Positions 1-5,268 of a DNA stretch of 9,703 nucleotides are shown one piece after another. The notes below the pieces were generated by a model that did no database searches, was not told where the DNA came from, and saw only the letters and a program-made list of their open reading frames with translations. A program made the position numbers and the translations under genes. Position 1 is the stretch's first letter. Every line of letters starts with the position of its first letter. Source of the stretch: Candidatus Zixiibacteriota bacterium (GTDB taxonomy: Bacteria; Zixibacteria; MSB-5A5; GN15; JACZUZ01); NCBI GenBank assembly GCA_022563625.1, contig JADFNA010000035.1:1-9703 (forward strand), in the 5' to 3' direction.

Positions 1-54
1 CAATAATATCGACGCGCTGATGCCGTAAACCCAATGCGTCATAGCGTGCTGTAC

Positions 55-183
55 CTAGGGGGTTTTATTACATTTTTCTTGAGTATAGCCTGCAATTGTT
101 CGGAATTTTTCGTAAATCACCGGCTTGCATTGGGTAGGTTCTTTCCTCGAACACTGTGATTCTGTAATCATAGGCCGTTTCAT
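55..183 (-). CDS. Possible small cysteine-containing protein, 42 aa, unknown function
   Basis: I do not recognise this protein. The ORF runs from ATG at 183-181 to TAG at 57-55 and encodes 42 residues, starting MKRPMITESQ and ending with a lysine/asparagine-rich tail. It is basic and has three cysteines (residues 11, 19 and 38), with no hydrophobic stretch long enough for a membrane segment or signal peptide. The main support is upstream: a perfect AGGAGG lies five bases before the ATG, the best Shine-Dalgarno in the window. A weak promoter match (TTGAAA at 228-223, CATATT at 206-201, 16-bp spacing) sits just before it, though the resulting leader would be very short. It lies in an AT-rich stretch otherwise empty of genes, downstream of the probable mqn terminator. 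It could be a real small protein, the truncated start of a longer gene, or chance. A short ORF like this arises easily at random, so confidence is limited. Confidence 0.35.
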   Translation of the reverse strand: MKRPMITESQCSRKEPTQCKPVIYEKFRTIAGYTQEKCNKTP

Positions 184-575
184 AGAATCCTCCTCGCTCC
201 AATATGCCAAAGATTCTCTACTTTTCAACGGTCTACATTATGGGAAGCTTACGTAGGGATGTTTAAGCTTCATGAATGGGAAAATGGATAACTCATCCAT
301 CACCACTAGAGTGATCGATCCGGAGTGGCTGACAACACGCAATGCTCGGGCTGTGTCAGTAACTTGTCCCTTAAATTACTATTCAGCTTGAGAGTTAGAA
401 TCTTAATTGGCTGAAACAGGCGCACATTTTTGAGTTGTCTTATTCTGTACCAATTCGTGTACAAAACTCACAGATACAGACTAAGCTAGACTGAACTAGG
501 TGGAACACTCAAGTCGTCACTTACTTGGTCTTGTTGCGTACTTTGTTCAATTACAAGGAGTTGCGAAAACAAGCT
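184..575. other. AT-rich gene-poor segment with several small inverted repeats
   Basis: No ORF longer than about 40 codons lies here on either strand, apart from a 39-codon plus-strand ORF at 272-391 that has no Shine-Dalgarno and resembles nothing I know. G+C is about 35% by count at 361-420. I see these pairable segments: 284-289 with 295-300 (6 bp, 5-nt loop); 329-340 with 350-359 (10 bp with two single-base bulges, 9-nt loop); 431-436 with 465-470 (6 bp), which encloses 446-450 with 459-463 (5 bp). No known RNA family motif (tRNA, tmRNA, RNase P, SRP or 6S) was recognised. It may be plain intergenic or decayed sequence, the 3' untranslated part of the mqn transcript, or an unrecognised RNA. 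Confidence 0.4.
189..194 (-). promoter_or_regulatory. Canonical Shine-Dalgarno (AGGAGG) for the 42-aa ORF
   Basis: On the minus strand the bases read AGGAGG, then ATTCT, then ATG at 183. This is a full match to the anti-Shine-Dalgarno core at a normal 5-nt spacing. Most real genes in this window have only partial or no Shine-Dalgarno, which makes this one stand out and is the reason the small ORF was called. Confidence 0.45.
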
Positions 576-602
576 AAAAAGACCACAGGGGTTCTGCCCT
601 GC
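576..602 (-). terminator. Probable Rho-independent terminator after mqnD
   Basis: Read on the minus strand, GCAGGG pairs with CCCTGT (five Watson-Crick pairs plus one G-U) around a 6-nt loop. The sequence then continues GGTC and a run of five T. It lies about 100 bases past the mqnD stop, in the right direction to end the mqnACD transcript. The stem is short and the T-run starts four bases after it, so this is a moderate prediction. A weaker stem (CTGAT/ATCAG, 690-705), followed by CTTTT, overlaps the mqnD stop codon and is a poorer alternative. Confidence 0.45.
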
Positions 603-701
603 GCTCCACTATTCCACAGGCCCTATAATAAGGACCGATGTTACAGCATACATAATGGTTAAGGGGATGGAAACAGTGGCAGCGAAAAGCTGATAGTCAG
701 A

Positions 702-1577
702 TCAGACGAAATCCAGATTATAGTTTTCACTGATAAGGCCGGACTCAGCGCCTTCGGACAAAAACCGCTTAATCGCCTCCCGGCCCCTGGGGCCATAATC
801 CAATGTGTAATCATTGACATACATGCCGATAAACTTGTCCGCCAGCGGAACGTCCAGTCCGCGGCCGAATTCCAGCGCATAAGAAACCGCTTCGGCGCGA
901 TGGTCCAGCGCGTATTGAATTGATTCCTTGAGAATGCGCGAGAGTTCGCGAATTGATTGTTGTCCTAAATCGCGGCGCACGCAGTTCCCGCCCAGCGGCA
1001 GCGGCAAACCGCCGGTGTGTTTGTTCCACCACACTCCCAGATCAAGAATGTTTTTCAAACCGCTTGTGGCATACGTCAACTGTCCTTCGTGTATAATCAA
1101 TCCTGCGTCAACTTTGCCGTCTGTGACCGATTCTATGATCCGATCAAACGGAACGACCTGATAATCAAATTCGCCGACCGCCAGTCTCAGCGCCAGAAAA
1201 GCAGAGGTCTTCTCTCCCGGCACGGCAATTTTCAGCGTTGGTATTTTATCGACAGATACTTCTTCGCGTGTGACAACCATCGGGCCGTAATTGTCACCCA
1301 TTGATCCGCCCGAACCCAAAAGCGCATACCTGCCGCTGACCCCCGGATAGGCGTGAATAGATACCGCCGTGATTTCCAGCTCACCTTCTTGCGCGCGCCG
1401 GTTGAGCGATTCGATATCGTCCAGCACATGTTCGAACGCAAACCGTCCGCAGTCTATCAAGTTCTTTGCCAGCGCATAGAACATGAATGCATCATCCGGG
1501 TCCGGAGAATGCCCCAGCCGGATAGTTTGTTTTTCGGCCGCGACTGACTGCCCGCTTTGGAAAGAATCAGCGCTCAT
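702..1577 (-). CDS. mqnD: 1,4-dihydroxy-6-naphthoate synthase MqnD (futalosine pathway of menaquinone synthesis)
   Basis: MqnD splits cyclic dehypoxanthine futalosine to release 1,4-dihydroxy-6-naphthoate, the bicyclic ring precursor of menaquinone, in the cytoplasm. The protein is about 291 residues, normal for this solute-binding-protein-fold family. Near the N-terminus it has the strongly conserved GHSPDPDDAFMFYAL stretch. A ligand-loop region follows with HAYPGVSGRYALLGSG and a GDNYGPMVV segment, then the GEKTSAFLALRL and GLIIHEGQLTY motifs expected of MqnD. An in-frame GTG two codons upstream (1583) is possible, but ATG at 1577 is preferred because AGGTG sits five bases before it. The gene is last in the mqnA-mqnC-mqnD run and starts 24 bases after the mqnC stop, with a GC-rich hairpin in between. 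The sequence looks intact. Confidence 0.95.
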   Translation of the reverse strand: MSADSFQSGQSVAAEKQTIRLGHSPDPDDAFMFYALAKNLIDCGRFAFEHVLDDIESLNRRAQEGELEITAVSIHAYPGVSGRYALLGSGGSMGDNYGPMVVTREEVSVDKIPTLKIAVPGEKTSAFLALRLAVGEFDYQVVPFDRIIESVTDGKVDAGLIIHEGQLTYATSGLKNILDLGVWWNKHTGGLPLPLGGNCVRRDLGQQSIRELSRILKESIQYALDHRAEAVSYALEFGRGLDVPLADKFIGMYVNDYTLDYGPRGREAIKRFLSEGAESGLISENYNLDFV

Positions 1578-1582
1578 GATCA

Positions 1583-1587
1583 CACCT
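1583..1587 (-). promoter_or_regulatory. Shine-Dalgarno deciding the mqnD start
   Basis: On the minus strand AGGTG is followed by TGATC and then ATG at 1577, a normal spacing. The upstream GTG candidate (1583-1581) overlaps this motif and has no ribosome site of its own at a usable distance. The ATG is therefore the better start. Confidence 0.5.
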
Positions 1588-1590
1588 GCA

Positions 1591-1611
1591 GGCCGTCTGC
1601 CTCAGGCGGCC
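1591..1611. repeat. Strong GC-rich hairpin at the mqnC-mqnD junction
   Basis: GGCCGTCTG (1591-1599) and CAGGCGGCC (1603-1611) form a 9-bp stem with one T-G wobble and a 3-nt loop. In the minus-strand mRNA the wobble becomes an A-C mismatch, leaving 5 + 3 pairs. It overlaps the mqnC stop codon (1604-1602) and ends just before the mqnD ribosome site. No T-run follows on the minus strand, so it is not a Rho-independent terminator. It could affect mqnD translation or mRNA processing, or be incidental. Confidence 0.5.
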
Positions 1612-2747
1612 GACGGTTCGAGTTCAGTGACTTGTCTGAGTGTGTCTTTGGGGGGAAATGCTTCGTAGCTGTCATCGCGCAGGCGCGGCGTAAAGCCGGC
1701 TTCGCTGATGAGACGGCGCATCTCTTTCTCACCCATGATATAATCCGTCCCGGCGGCGGAGACAACGTTTTCTTCAATCATGGTTGAGCCAAAATCATCG
1801 GCGCCATAGTTCAGCGAGAGCTGGCCGATTTGCGGACCCTGAGTGACATACGAAAGCTGAATATGTTCGACATTGTCCAAATAAATTCGCGCAATAGCCA
1901 GTGTGCGAAGATAATCCATCGAATCGGTTTCAGGAATCTTTTTCTCCAGGGCCGTGTTGCCGGGCTGAAATGTCCAGGCGATAAACGAAGTAAAGCCGCC
2001 TGTCTCATCCTGCAAATCGCGAATGCGCCCGATATGTTCAATCCGTTCAAAGAGCGCTTCACCGACGCCCAGCATCATGGTCGCAGTTGTCGGAAGTTTG
2101 CGCTCATGACACTCGCGCATAACATCCATCCATTCATCAGCGCTGCATTTGATCGGAGAGATACGGTCACGAGTAGCATCGGTTAAAATCTCAGCGCCGC
2201 CGCCGGGCATTGAGTCCAGTCCGGCGTCAATCAGACGATCGAGGACCTCACCGACGCTGAGGTCAGACACCCCGGCGATATGGCAGATCTCCGGCGGGCC
2301 GAGCGCGTGATTGCGGATGACATGGTTTGTCTTGATATGACGAAACATGCGCTCGTAGTAATTAATATCCAGTTTCACATTATGCCCGCCCTGCAGCAAT
2401 ATGCGCGTGGCGCCGAGTGTGATCGCTTCCTCAATTTTTTCGGAAATCTCGGCAAACGTCAGCGTGTAATGATCGTCATGTTTTTCGGTGCGATAAAAAG
2501 CGCAGAACTTGCAGTACACATTACACACGTTTGTGTAGTTGATATTGCGGTCTATGATATAGGTTACGTCTTGTTCCGGATTGTGGCGGAAACGCGCAGC
2601 GCTGGCCATGCGGCCGAGCTCATGAATAGGGGCGCTTTCGAATAGCTTGAGCGCCTCATCAGAGTTGATTCGTTCGGCGCGGTCAACTTTTGAAATGATT
2701 GCGGTCAGGGAATCAGTAGTCACAGAGGCGCCTTGAATATCGCTCAT
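1602..2747 (-). CDS. mqnC: Dehypoxanthine futalosine cyclase MqnC (radical SAM)
   Basis: MqnC is a radical S-adenosylmethionine enzyme that cyclises dehypoxanthine futalosine to its spiro/cyclic form, the step before MqnD. The 381-residue protein has the radical-SAM cluster motif CNVYCKFC (cysteines 75, 79 and 82), preceded by DRNINYTNV, which is typical of this family. GATRILLQGGHN follows, then the PGGGAEIL motif shared with MqnE, and a C-terminal part with FQPGNTALEKK, TQGPQIGQLSLNYGADDFGSTMIEENVVSAAG and MRRLISEAGFTPRLRD-like segments. Length and motif order are normal and no key residue is missing. The ATG overlaps the mqnA stop as ATGA, a sign of translational coupling, and it has no good Shine-Dalgarno of its own. 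It is paralogous to mqnE in the same cluster; the HN after the glycine pair and the FAFYR-type sequence at the cluster fit MqnC. Confidence 0.96.
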   Translation of the reverse strand: MSDIQGASVTTDSLTAIISKVDRAERINSDEALKLFESAPIHELGRMASAARFRHNPEQDVTYIIDRNINYTNVCNVYCKFCAFYRTEKHDDHYTLTFAEISEKIEEAITLGATRILLQGGHNVKLDINYYERMFRHIKTNHVIRNHALGPPEICHIAGVSDLSVGEVLDRLIDAGLDSMPGGGAEILTDATRDRISPIKCSADEWMDVMRECHERKLPTTATMMLGVGEALFERIEHIGRIRDLQDETGGFTSFIAWTFQPGNTALEKKIPETDSMDYLRTLAIARIYLDNVEHIQLSYVTQGPQIGQLSLNYGADDFGSTMIEENVVSAAGTDYIMGEKEMRRLISEAGFTPRLRDDSYEAFPPKDTLRQVTELEPSAA

Positions 2748-3559
2748 CCCTGGACAGGGCTGGCCGGCTGTGCCAGGAACATGCGCATTGATTTGTTGGA
2801 AATGAGTTTATACTTATGCGCCAGATCAACAAAAGTTTTCATACCCAGGTAGTCATGTTCGCTGAACTCAAAGTGCAGGCGCTGATACAGGTATTCTTTG
2901 ACATTAATCAGCTTGCCGGTCAATCGGCTGGCTTCGTGAATGAGTGACTCGGGTTCAGCCAGATTGCGCTGCAGACGGTTGACCAGAAGTTCACCGAGCT
3001 CGGCCAGAGTGGATTCTTTGCGGGCCGCCCAGACGCCAAACACGAACGGCAGTCCGGTTTCATCAAACCAGGCCTTGCCGAGATCAAGCTGGTCTGCCGT
3101 ATCGGCCTCGAATGCGCGGTCACCGATTACGATTTCGGCTTCCTCGGACTTCATGTCCGGTGTGATGTCCCGGCCGTATTCCAGATTGTATAACAAACGC
3201 GCCAGCACATTCGATGTTCCCGACGCCGGATCGGGCTTGAAACTCTCGACAAATTGCAGATTCGTGTTGTACACCAGTTTAACTGATGTCACCGGACCTC
3301 TGCAGGCGATGCCTATATCACCCAAAAACGGCCAGTTATTATTGATCGCCGCCACCAGCGGCACCAGCGCAATATCAACCGCGCCGGAATCCAACAGTGA
3401 GGCGCATTCAGCCGGGGTCCCGATTTCCCGGTTCCAACCGGGCAAATCATCAGCGAGTCCGCGCACCAGCGGATATGCGTTCATGAATTTTATGCCCGCC
3501 CAGCCTCGGCGGGTCGAGGGATCAGCGCTGTCGCCCCCTCCGATGTATCTGATATCCAT
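2744..3559 (-). CDS. mqnA: Chorismate dehydratase MqnA (first step of the futalosine pathway)
   Basis: MqnA removes water from chorismate to give 3-[(1-carboxyvinyl)oxy]benzoate, which MqnE then uses. The predicted protein is 271 residues with the periplasmic-binding-protein-like fold but no signal peptide, so it is cytoplasmic. Family features counted from the ATG: IKFMNAYPLVRGL near residue 24, AECASLLDSGAVDIALVP near 50, a CRGPVTSVKL loop near 86, IGDRA near 145, and the signature LDLGKAWFDETGLPFVFG near 158, where MqnA proteins carry DLGxxWxxxTGLPFVF. GTG at 3568 is also in frame, but it forms part of a GGTGA Shine-Dalgarno placed five bases before ATG 3559, so the ATG is chosen. The stop overlaps the mqnC start by four bases. 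A candidate promoter lies in the gap upstream, so mqnACD may be transcribed apart from mqnE. Confidence 0.94.
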   Translation of the reverse strand: MDIRYIGGGDSADPSTRRGWAGIKFMNAYPLVRGLADDLPGWNREIGTPAECASLLDSGAVDIALVPLVAAINNNWPFLGDIGIACRGPVTSVKLVYNTNLQFVESFKPDPASGTSNVLARLLYNLEYGRDITPDMKSEEAEIVIGDRAFEADTADQLDLGKAWFDETGLPFVFGVWAARKESTLAELGELLVNRLQRNLAEPESLIHEASRLTGKLINVKEYLYQRLHFEFSEHDYLGMKTFVDLAHKYKLISNKSMRMFLAQPASPVQG

Positions 3560-3564
3560 TTTCT

Positions 3565-3569
3565 TCACC
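3565..3569 (-). promoter_or_regulatory. Shine-Dalgarno deciding the mqnA start
   Basis: The minus strand reads GGTGA, then AGAAA, then ATG at 3559. GGTGA matches the 3' part of the consensus AGGAGGTGA. The competing GTG start at 3568 lies inside this motif and has no upstream ribosome site. CAGCC (3569-3573) and GGCTG (3586-3590) could pair and partly cover it, but the loop is 12 nt, so this is weak. Confidence 0.45.
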
Positions 3570-3606
3570 AGCCAGTGTTCGTGCCGGCTGTCCTTAATGT
3601 TTTCTT

Positions 3607-3635
3607 CTTATACTCGTAACCACATTCGCCGTCAG
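3607..3635 (-). promoter_or_regulatory. Candidate sigma-70-type promoter for mqnACD
   Basis: In the gap between mqnE and mqnA the minus strand carries CTGACG (3635-3630, four of six matches to TTGACA), a 17-bp spacer, and TATAAG (3612-3607, five of six matches to TATAAT). Transcription would start near 3600, giving a leader of about 40 nt before ATG 3559. The gap is unusually long for an operon that is otherwise tightly packed, which fits an internal promoter. The consensus used is that of E. coli and may not hold for this organism. Confidence 0.35.
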
Positions 3636-3677
3636 ATGCTTTCAACGACAAATACCTTTAACAGAATCTTTAACAAT

Positions 3678-4817
3678 CTAGACCGCCACGGGTTCTGGTA
3701 TTAGCGCCCTTTCGGAACGATTATCTTTGTCCGCCCAGGCGGGACTTTGATATAACGCGTCACGCTCCATTGGAATTCGCCCGGCGCTCTTGATCAGGCG
3801 CCTCAGACGCGACGGTGTGACAGCCATCGCCGTCGGCGCCCCGGCGCGATGATATATTTTCTCCTGCATCACGGTCCCGTCAATATCATTTGCGCCAAAC
3901 ACGAGCGAAATCTGAGCCAGCCGTTCGCCCATCAGGATCCAGTATGCCTTAATATGCTTGAAATTATCAAGCATCAATCGCGACACGGCCACTGTTTTGA
4001 GAATATCCTGCGCTCCCGGGCCGTGTTCGACCTCAAGGTCATTGTTGTCGGCGTGATAGGCCAATGGAATAAAGGCCTGAAATCCTCCGGTCTTATCCTG
4101 AAGCTCGCGCAATTTGTCCAGATGTACCGCGCGTTCGTGAAATGTTTCAATATGCCCGAAAAGCATGGTCGCGTTCGTCTTAACGCCTTGCTCATGGCAT
4201 ATTTCCGCCACCTCCAGCCAGCGCTCCGGGCCGGCTTTGTGTCGGAACATATAACTGTGCAGACGTGTTGAAAAAATCTCCGCGCCGCCGCCGGGACAGG
4301 CGTCCAAACCCGCTTCCAAGAGTTCATCGAGAACTTCCTGTATGGTGCGCTTGAACTTGCGGGCGAAAAAATCAAGCTCGACCATAGTGAAGGCTTTGAC
4401 ATGCGTTTCCGGGCTGACCCGCTTGATGGTGCGGATCATCTCCGGGTAGTATTCCCAGGGGATTTTGCCGTTACAGCCGCCGACAATATGCGCCTCGGCC
4501 AGATGGCCCGGATAATCGCCGATTTCCCGCGCAGTTTGCTCATGGCTATAGACATAACCGTCCTCGGGCAAAATCCGCGCGAAGGCGCAGAACTTACAGC
4601 CCTTGGCGCAGATGTCGGTATAGTTGATATGCAGATTCCGCACCCAGTAAACTTTATCGCCCACCCGCTGGTCGCGGGCCATATCAGCCAGGCACCCAAC
4701 CCCCGCCAGATCATCGGATTCGAACAACGCCACTCCGTCCTCAACAGACAAACGCTTGTCTTGCATGACCTTATCCAGAATGCTCAGGAGCTTCGTATCT
4801 GTAATTGAGGAGTTCAT
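3678..4817 (-). CDS. mqnE: Aminofutalosine synthase MqnE (radical SAM)
   Basis: MqnE uses radical SAM chemistry to add the adenosyl radical to the MqnA product, giving 6-amino-6-deoxyfutalosine with loss of CO2. From ATG 4817 the protein has 379 residues. It contains INYTDICAKGCKFCAFAR with the cluster cysteines at 70, 74 and 77, then HIVGGCNGKIPWEYYPEMI, FTMVELDFFARKF, the PGGGAEIF motif, MLFGHIET and a FIPLAYHADNNDL segment. These fit MqnE rather than MqnC. The frame stays open upstream to a TAA at 4988-4986, and an ATG at 4910 would add 31 residues. That extension is hydrophobic and proline-rich and does not resemble MqnE; family proteins begin close to the LLSILDKVM segment, so 4817 is preferred. 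Neither start has a convincing Shine-Dalgarno, so the start is less certain than the identity. A 61-aa gene diverges from it upstream. Confidence 0.93.
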   Translation of the reverse strand: MNSSITDTKLLSILDKVMQDKRLSVEDGVALFESDDLAGVGCLADMARDQRVGDKVYWVRNLHINYTDICAKGCKFCAFARILPEDGYVYSHEQTAREIGDYPGHLAEAHIVGGCNGKIPWEYYPEMIRTIKRVSPETHVKAFTMVELDFFARKFKRTIQEVLDELLEAGLDACPGGGAEIFSTRLHSYMFRHKAGPERWLEVAEICHEQGVKTNATMLFGHIETFHERAVHLDKLRELQDKTGGFQAFIPLAYHADNNDLEVEHGPGAQDILKTVAVSRLMLDNFKHIKAYWILMGERLAQISLVFGANDIDGTVMQEKIYHRAGAPTAMAVTPSRLRRLIKSAGRIPMERDALYQSPAWADKDNRSERALIPEPVAV

Positions 4818-4854
4818 TCTGCGGACTATGGAACGGGATTTAGGGAGCAAAAGC

Positions 4855-4975
4855 AAGGGCTGGATACCAGCTTGTGAATCAATACCAATAGAGAGTACAA
4901 CGCTCTCCATCGCCCACCGACCGTAGTGGCACGGCGCGCCTTGCTCTCTAAGGTTCTCATAGCGCCGGTAGTGGG
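4855..4975. repeat. Cluster of inverted repeats upstream of mqnE
   Basis: This stretch holds several pairable segments in about 120 bases: GCTGG 4859-4863 with CCAGC 4867-4871 (3-nt loop); GAGAG 4891-4895 with CTCTC 4903-4907 (7-nt loop); and CCCAC 4913-4917 plus ACCG 4920-4923 with CGGT 4966-4969 plus GTGGG 4971-4975. The last pair encloses GCGC-type complementarity around 4934-4938 and 4962-4966. If mqnE starts at 4817, the block is a structured 5' leader of the mqnE transcript. It could be an RNA control element or a dispersed palindromic repeat. I matched it to no known riboswitch class. Confidence 0.4.
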
Positions 4976-5030
4976 TCAGTTTGTATTATTCTCTTGTTGA
5001 CGGTTTCTAATCTCGATGTATCTTTCAGGT

Positions 5031-5216
5031 ATGCCAGATCACTCACGAAAGAAACAGCCGCGCGATCCGAACGCTTTGGCCAGGCCGATTGTAGATAAAG
5101 CCACTGGCAAAGAATCTCCAGAAGATGATACCCTGAAGCCCAAAGACCCATCTCTCAACAACTGGGATAACGAAGGTGGAGCAATACTACCCGATGATTC
5201 AGGCAAAGATTCGTAG
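5031..5216 (+). CDS. Small highly charged hypothetical protein, 61 aa
   Basis: This is the only plausible plus-strand gene in the window. It encodes about 61 residues, starting MPDHSRKKQPRDPNALARPI, very hydrophilic, lysine/arginine-rich at the N-terminus and aspartate/glutamate-rich after residue 30. It has no membrane segment, signal peptide or cysteine. The DPNALARPIVDKATGKE portion resembles, from memory, short bacterial proteins of unknown function built on a DPNxLAxxIVDxATGE core; I could not check this. An in-frame ATG 15 bases upstream (5016) would add MYLSG; 5031 is preferred because the similarity begins right after it. Neither start has a good Shine-Dalgarno. TTGACG (4997-5002) and TATCTT (5019-5024), 16 bp apart, would place a start of transcription at about the ATG, so a leaderless mRNA is possible. 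It diverges from mqnE and converges on the flavoprotein gene. Confidence 0.6.
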   Translation: MPDHSRKKQPRDPNALARPIVDKATGKESPEDDTLKPKDPSLNNWDNEGGAILPDDSGKDS

Positions 5217-5260
5217 GTCAGAATCCCCAAAGGGAACGCCGACTCACGACCCATTCTGAC
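5217..5260. terminator. Inverted repeat between convergent genes, possible bidirectional terminator
   Basis: GTCAGAAT (5217-5224) and ATTCTGAC (5253-5260) are perfect reverse complements, an 8-bp stem enclosing 28 bases, with a small CCC/GGG stem inside (5225-5234). It begins at the base after the stop codon of the 61-aa gene and ends eight bases before the flavoprotein stop. That is the expected place for a shared terminator of two convergent genes. Neither side has a proper T-run, so it would not be a textbook Rho-independent terminator. Confidence 0.4.
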
Positions 5261-5268
5261 AATTCTTG

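Noticed and set aside
272..391. 39-codon plus-strand ORF in the AT-rich region
   Set aside because: No Shine-Dalgarno, no recognised similarity and a length expected by chance. It is mentioned only within the gene-poor segment.
586..606. tRNA- or tmRNA-like 3' end (a stem with a GTTC-containing loop)
   Set aside because: The loop is six bases and lacks the conserved T-loop pattern. No acceptor or anticodon arm pairs with it. It fits a terminator hairpin on the minus strand better.
624..629. Perfect TATAAT on the plus strand
   Set aside because: No -35-like sequence lies 16-18 bases upstream, and transcription would run antisense into mqnD with no gene to serve.
2940..3704. 254-codon plus-strand ORF
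   Set aside because: It is antisense to intact, conserved mqnA, and its translation is serine/proline/arginine-rich with no recognisable domain. It is a shadow caused by codon bias.
2190..4310. Direct similarity between about 2190-2215 and 4280-4305 (GCGCCGCCGCCGGG)
   Set aside because: Both encode the PGGGAEI motif of the two paralogous radical SAM enzymes MqnC and MqnE, so this is gene homology and not a repeat element.
4818..4910. Longer mqnE start at ATG 4910
   Set aside because: The added 31 residues do not resemble the family N-terminus, the region is rich in inverted repeats, and there is no strong ribosome site. It is kept as an alternative in the mqnE entry.
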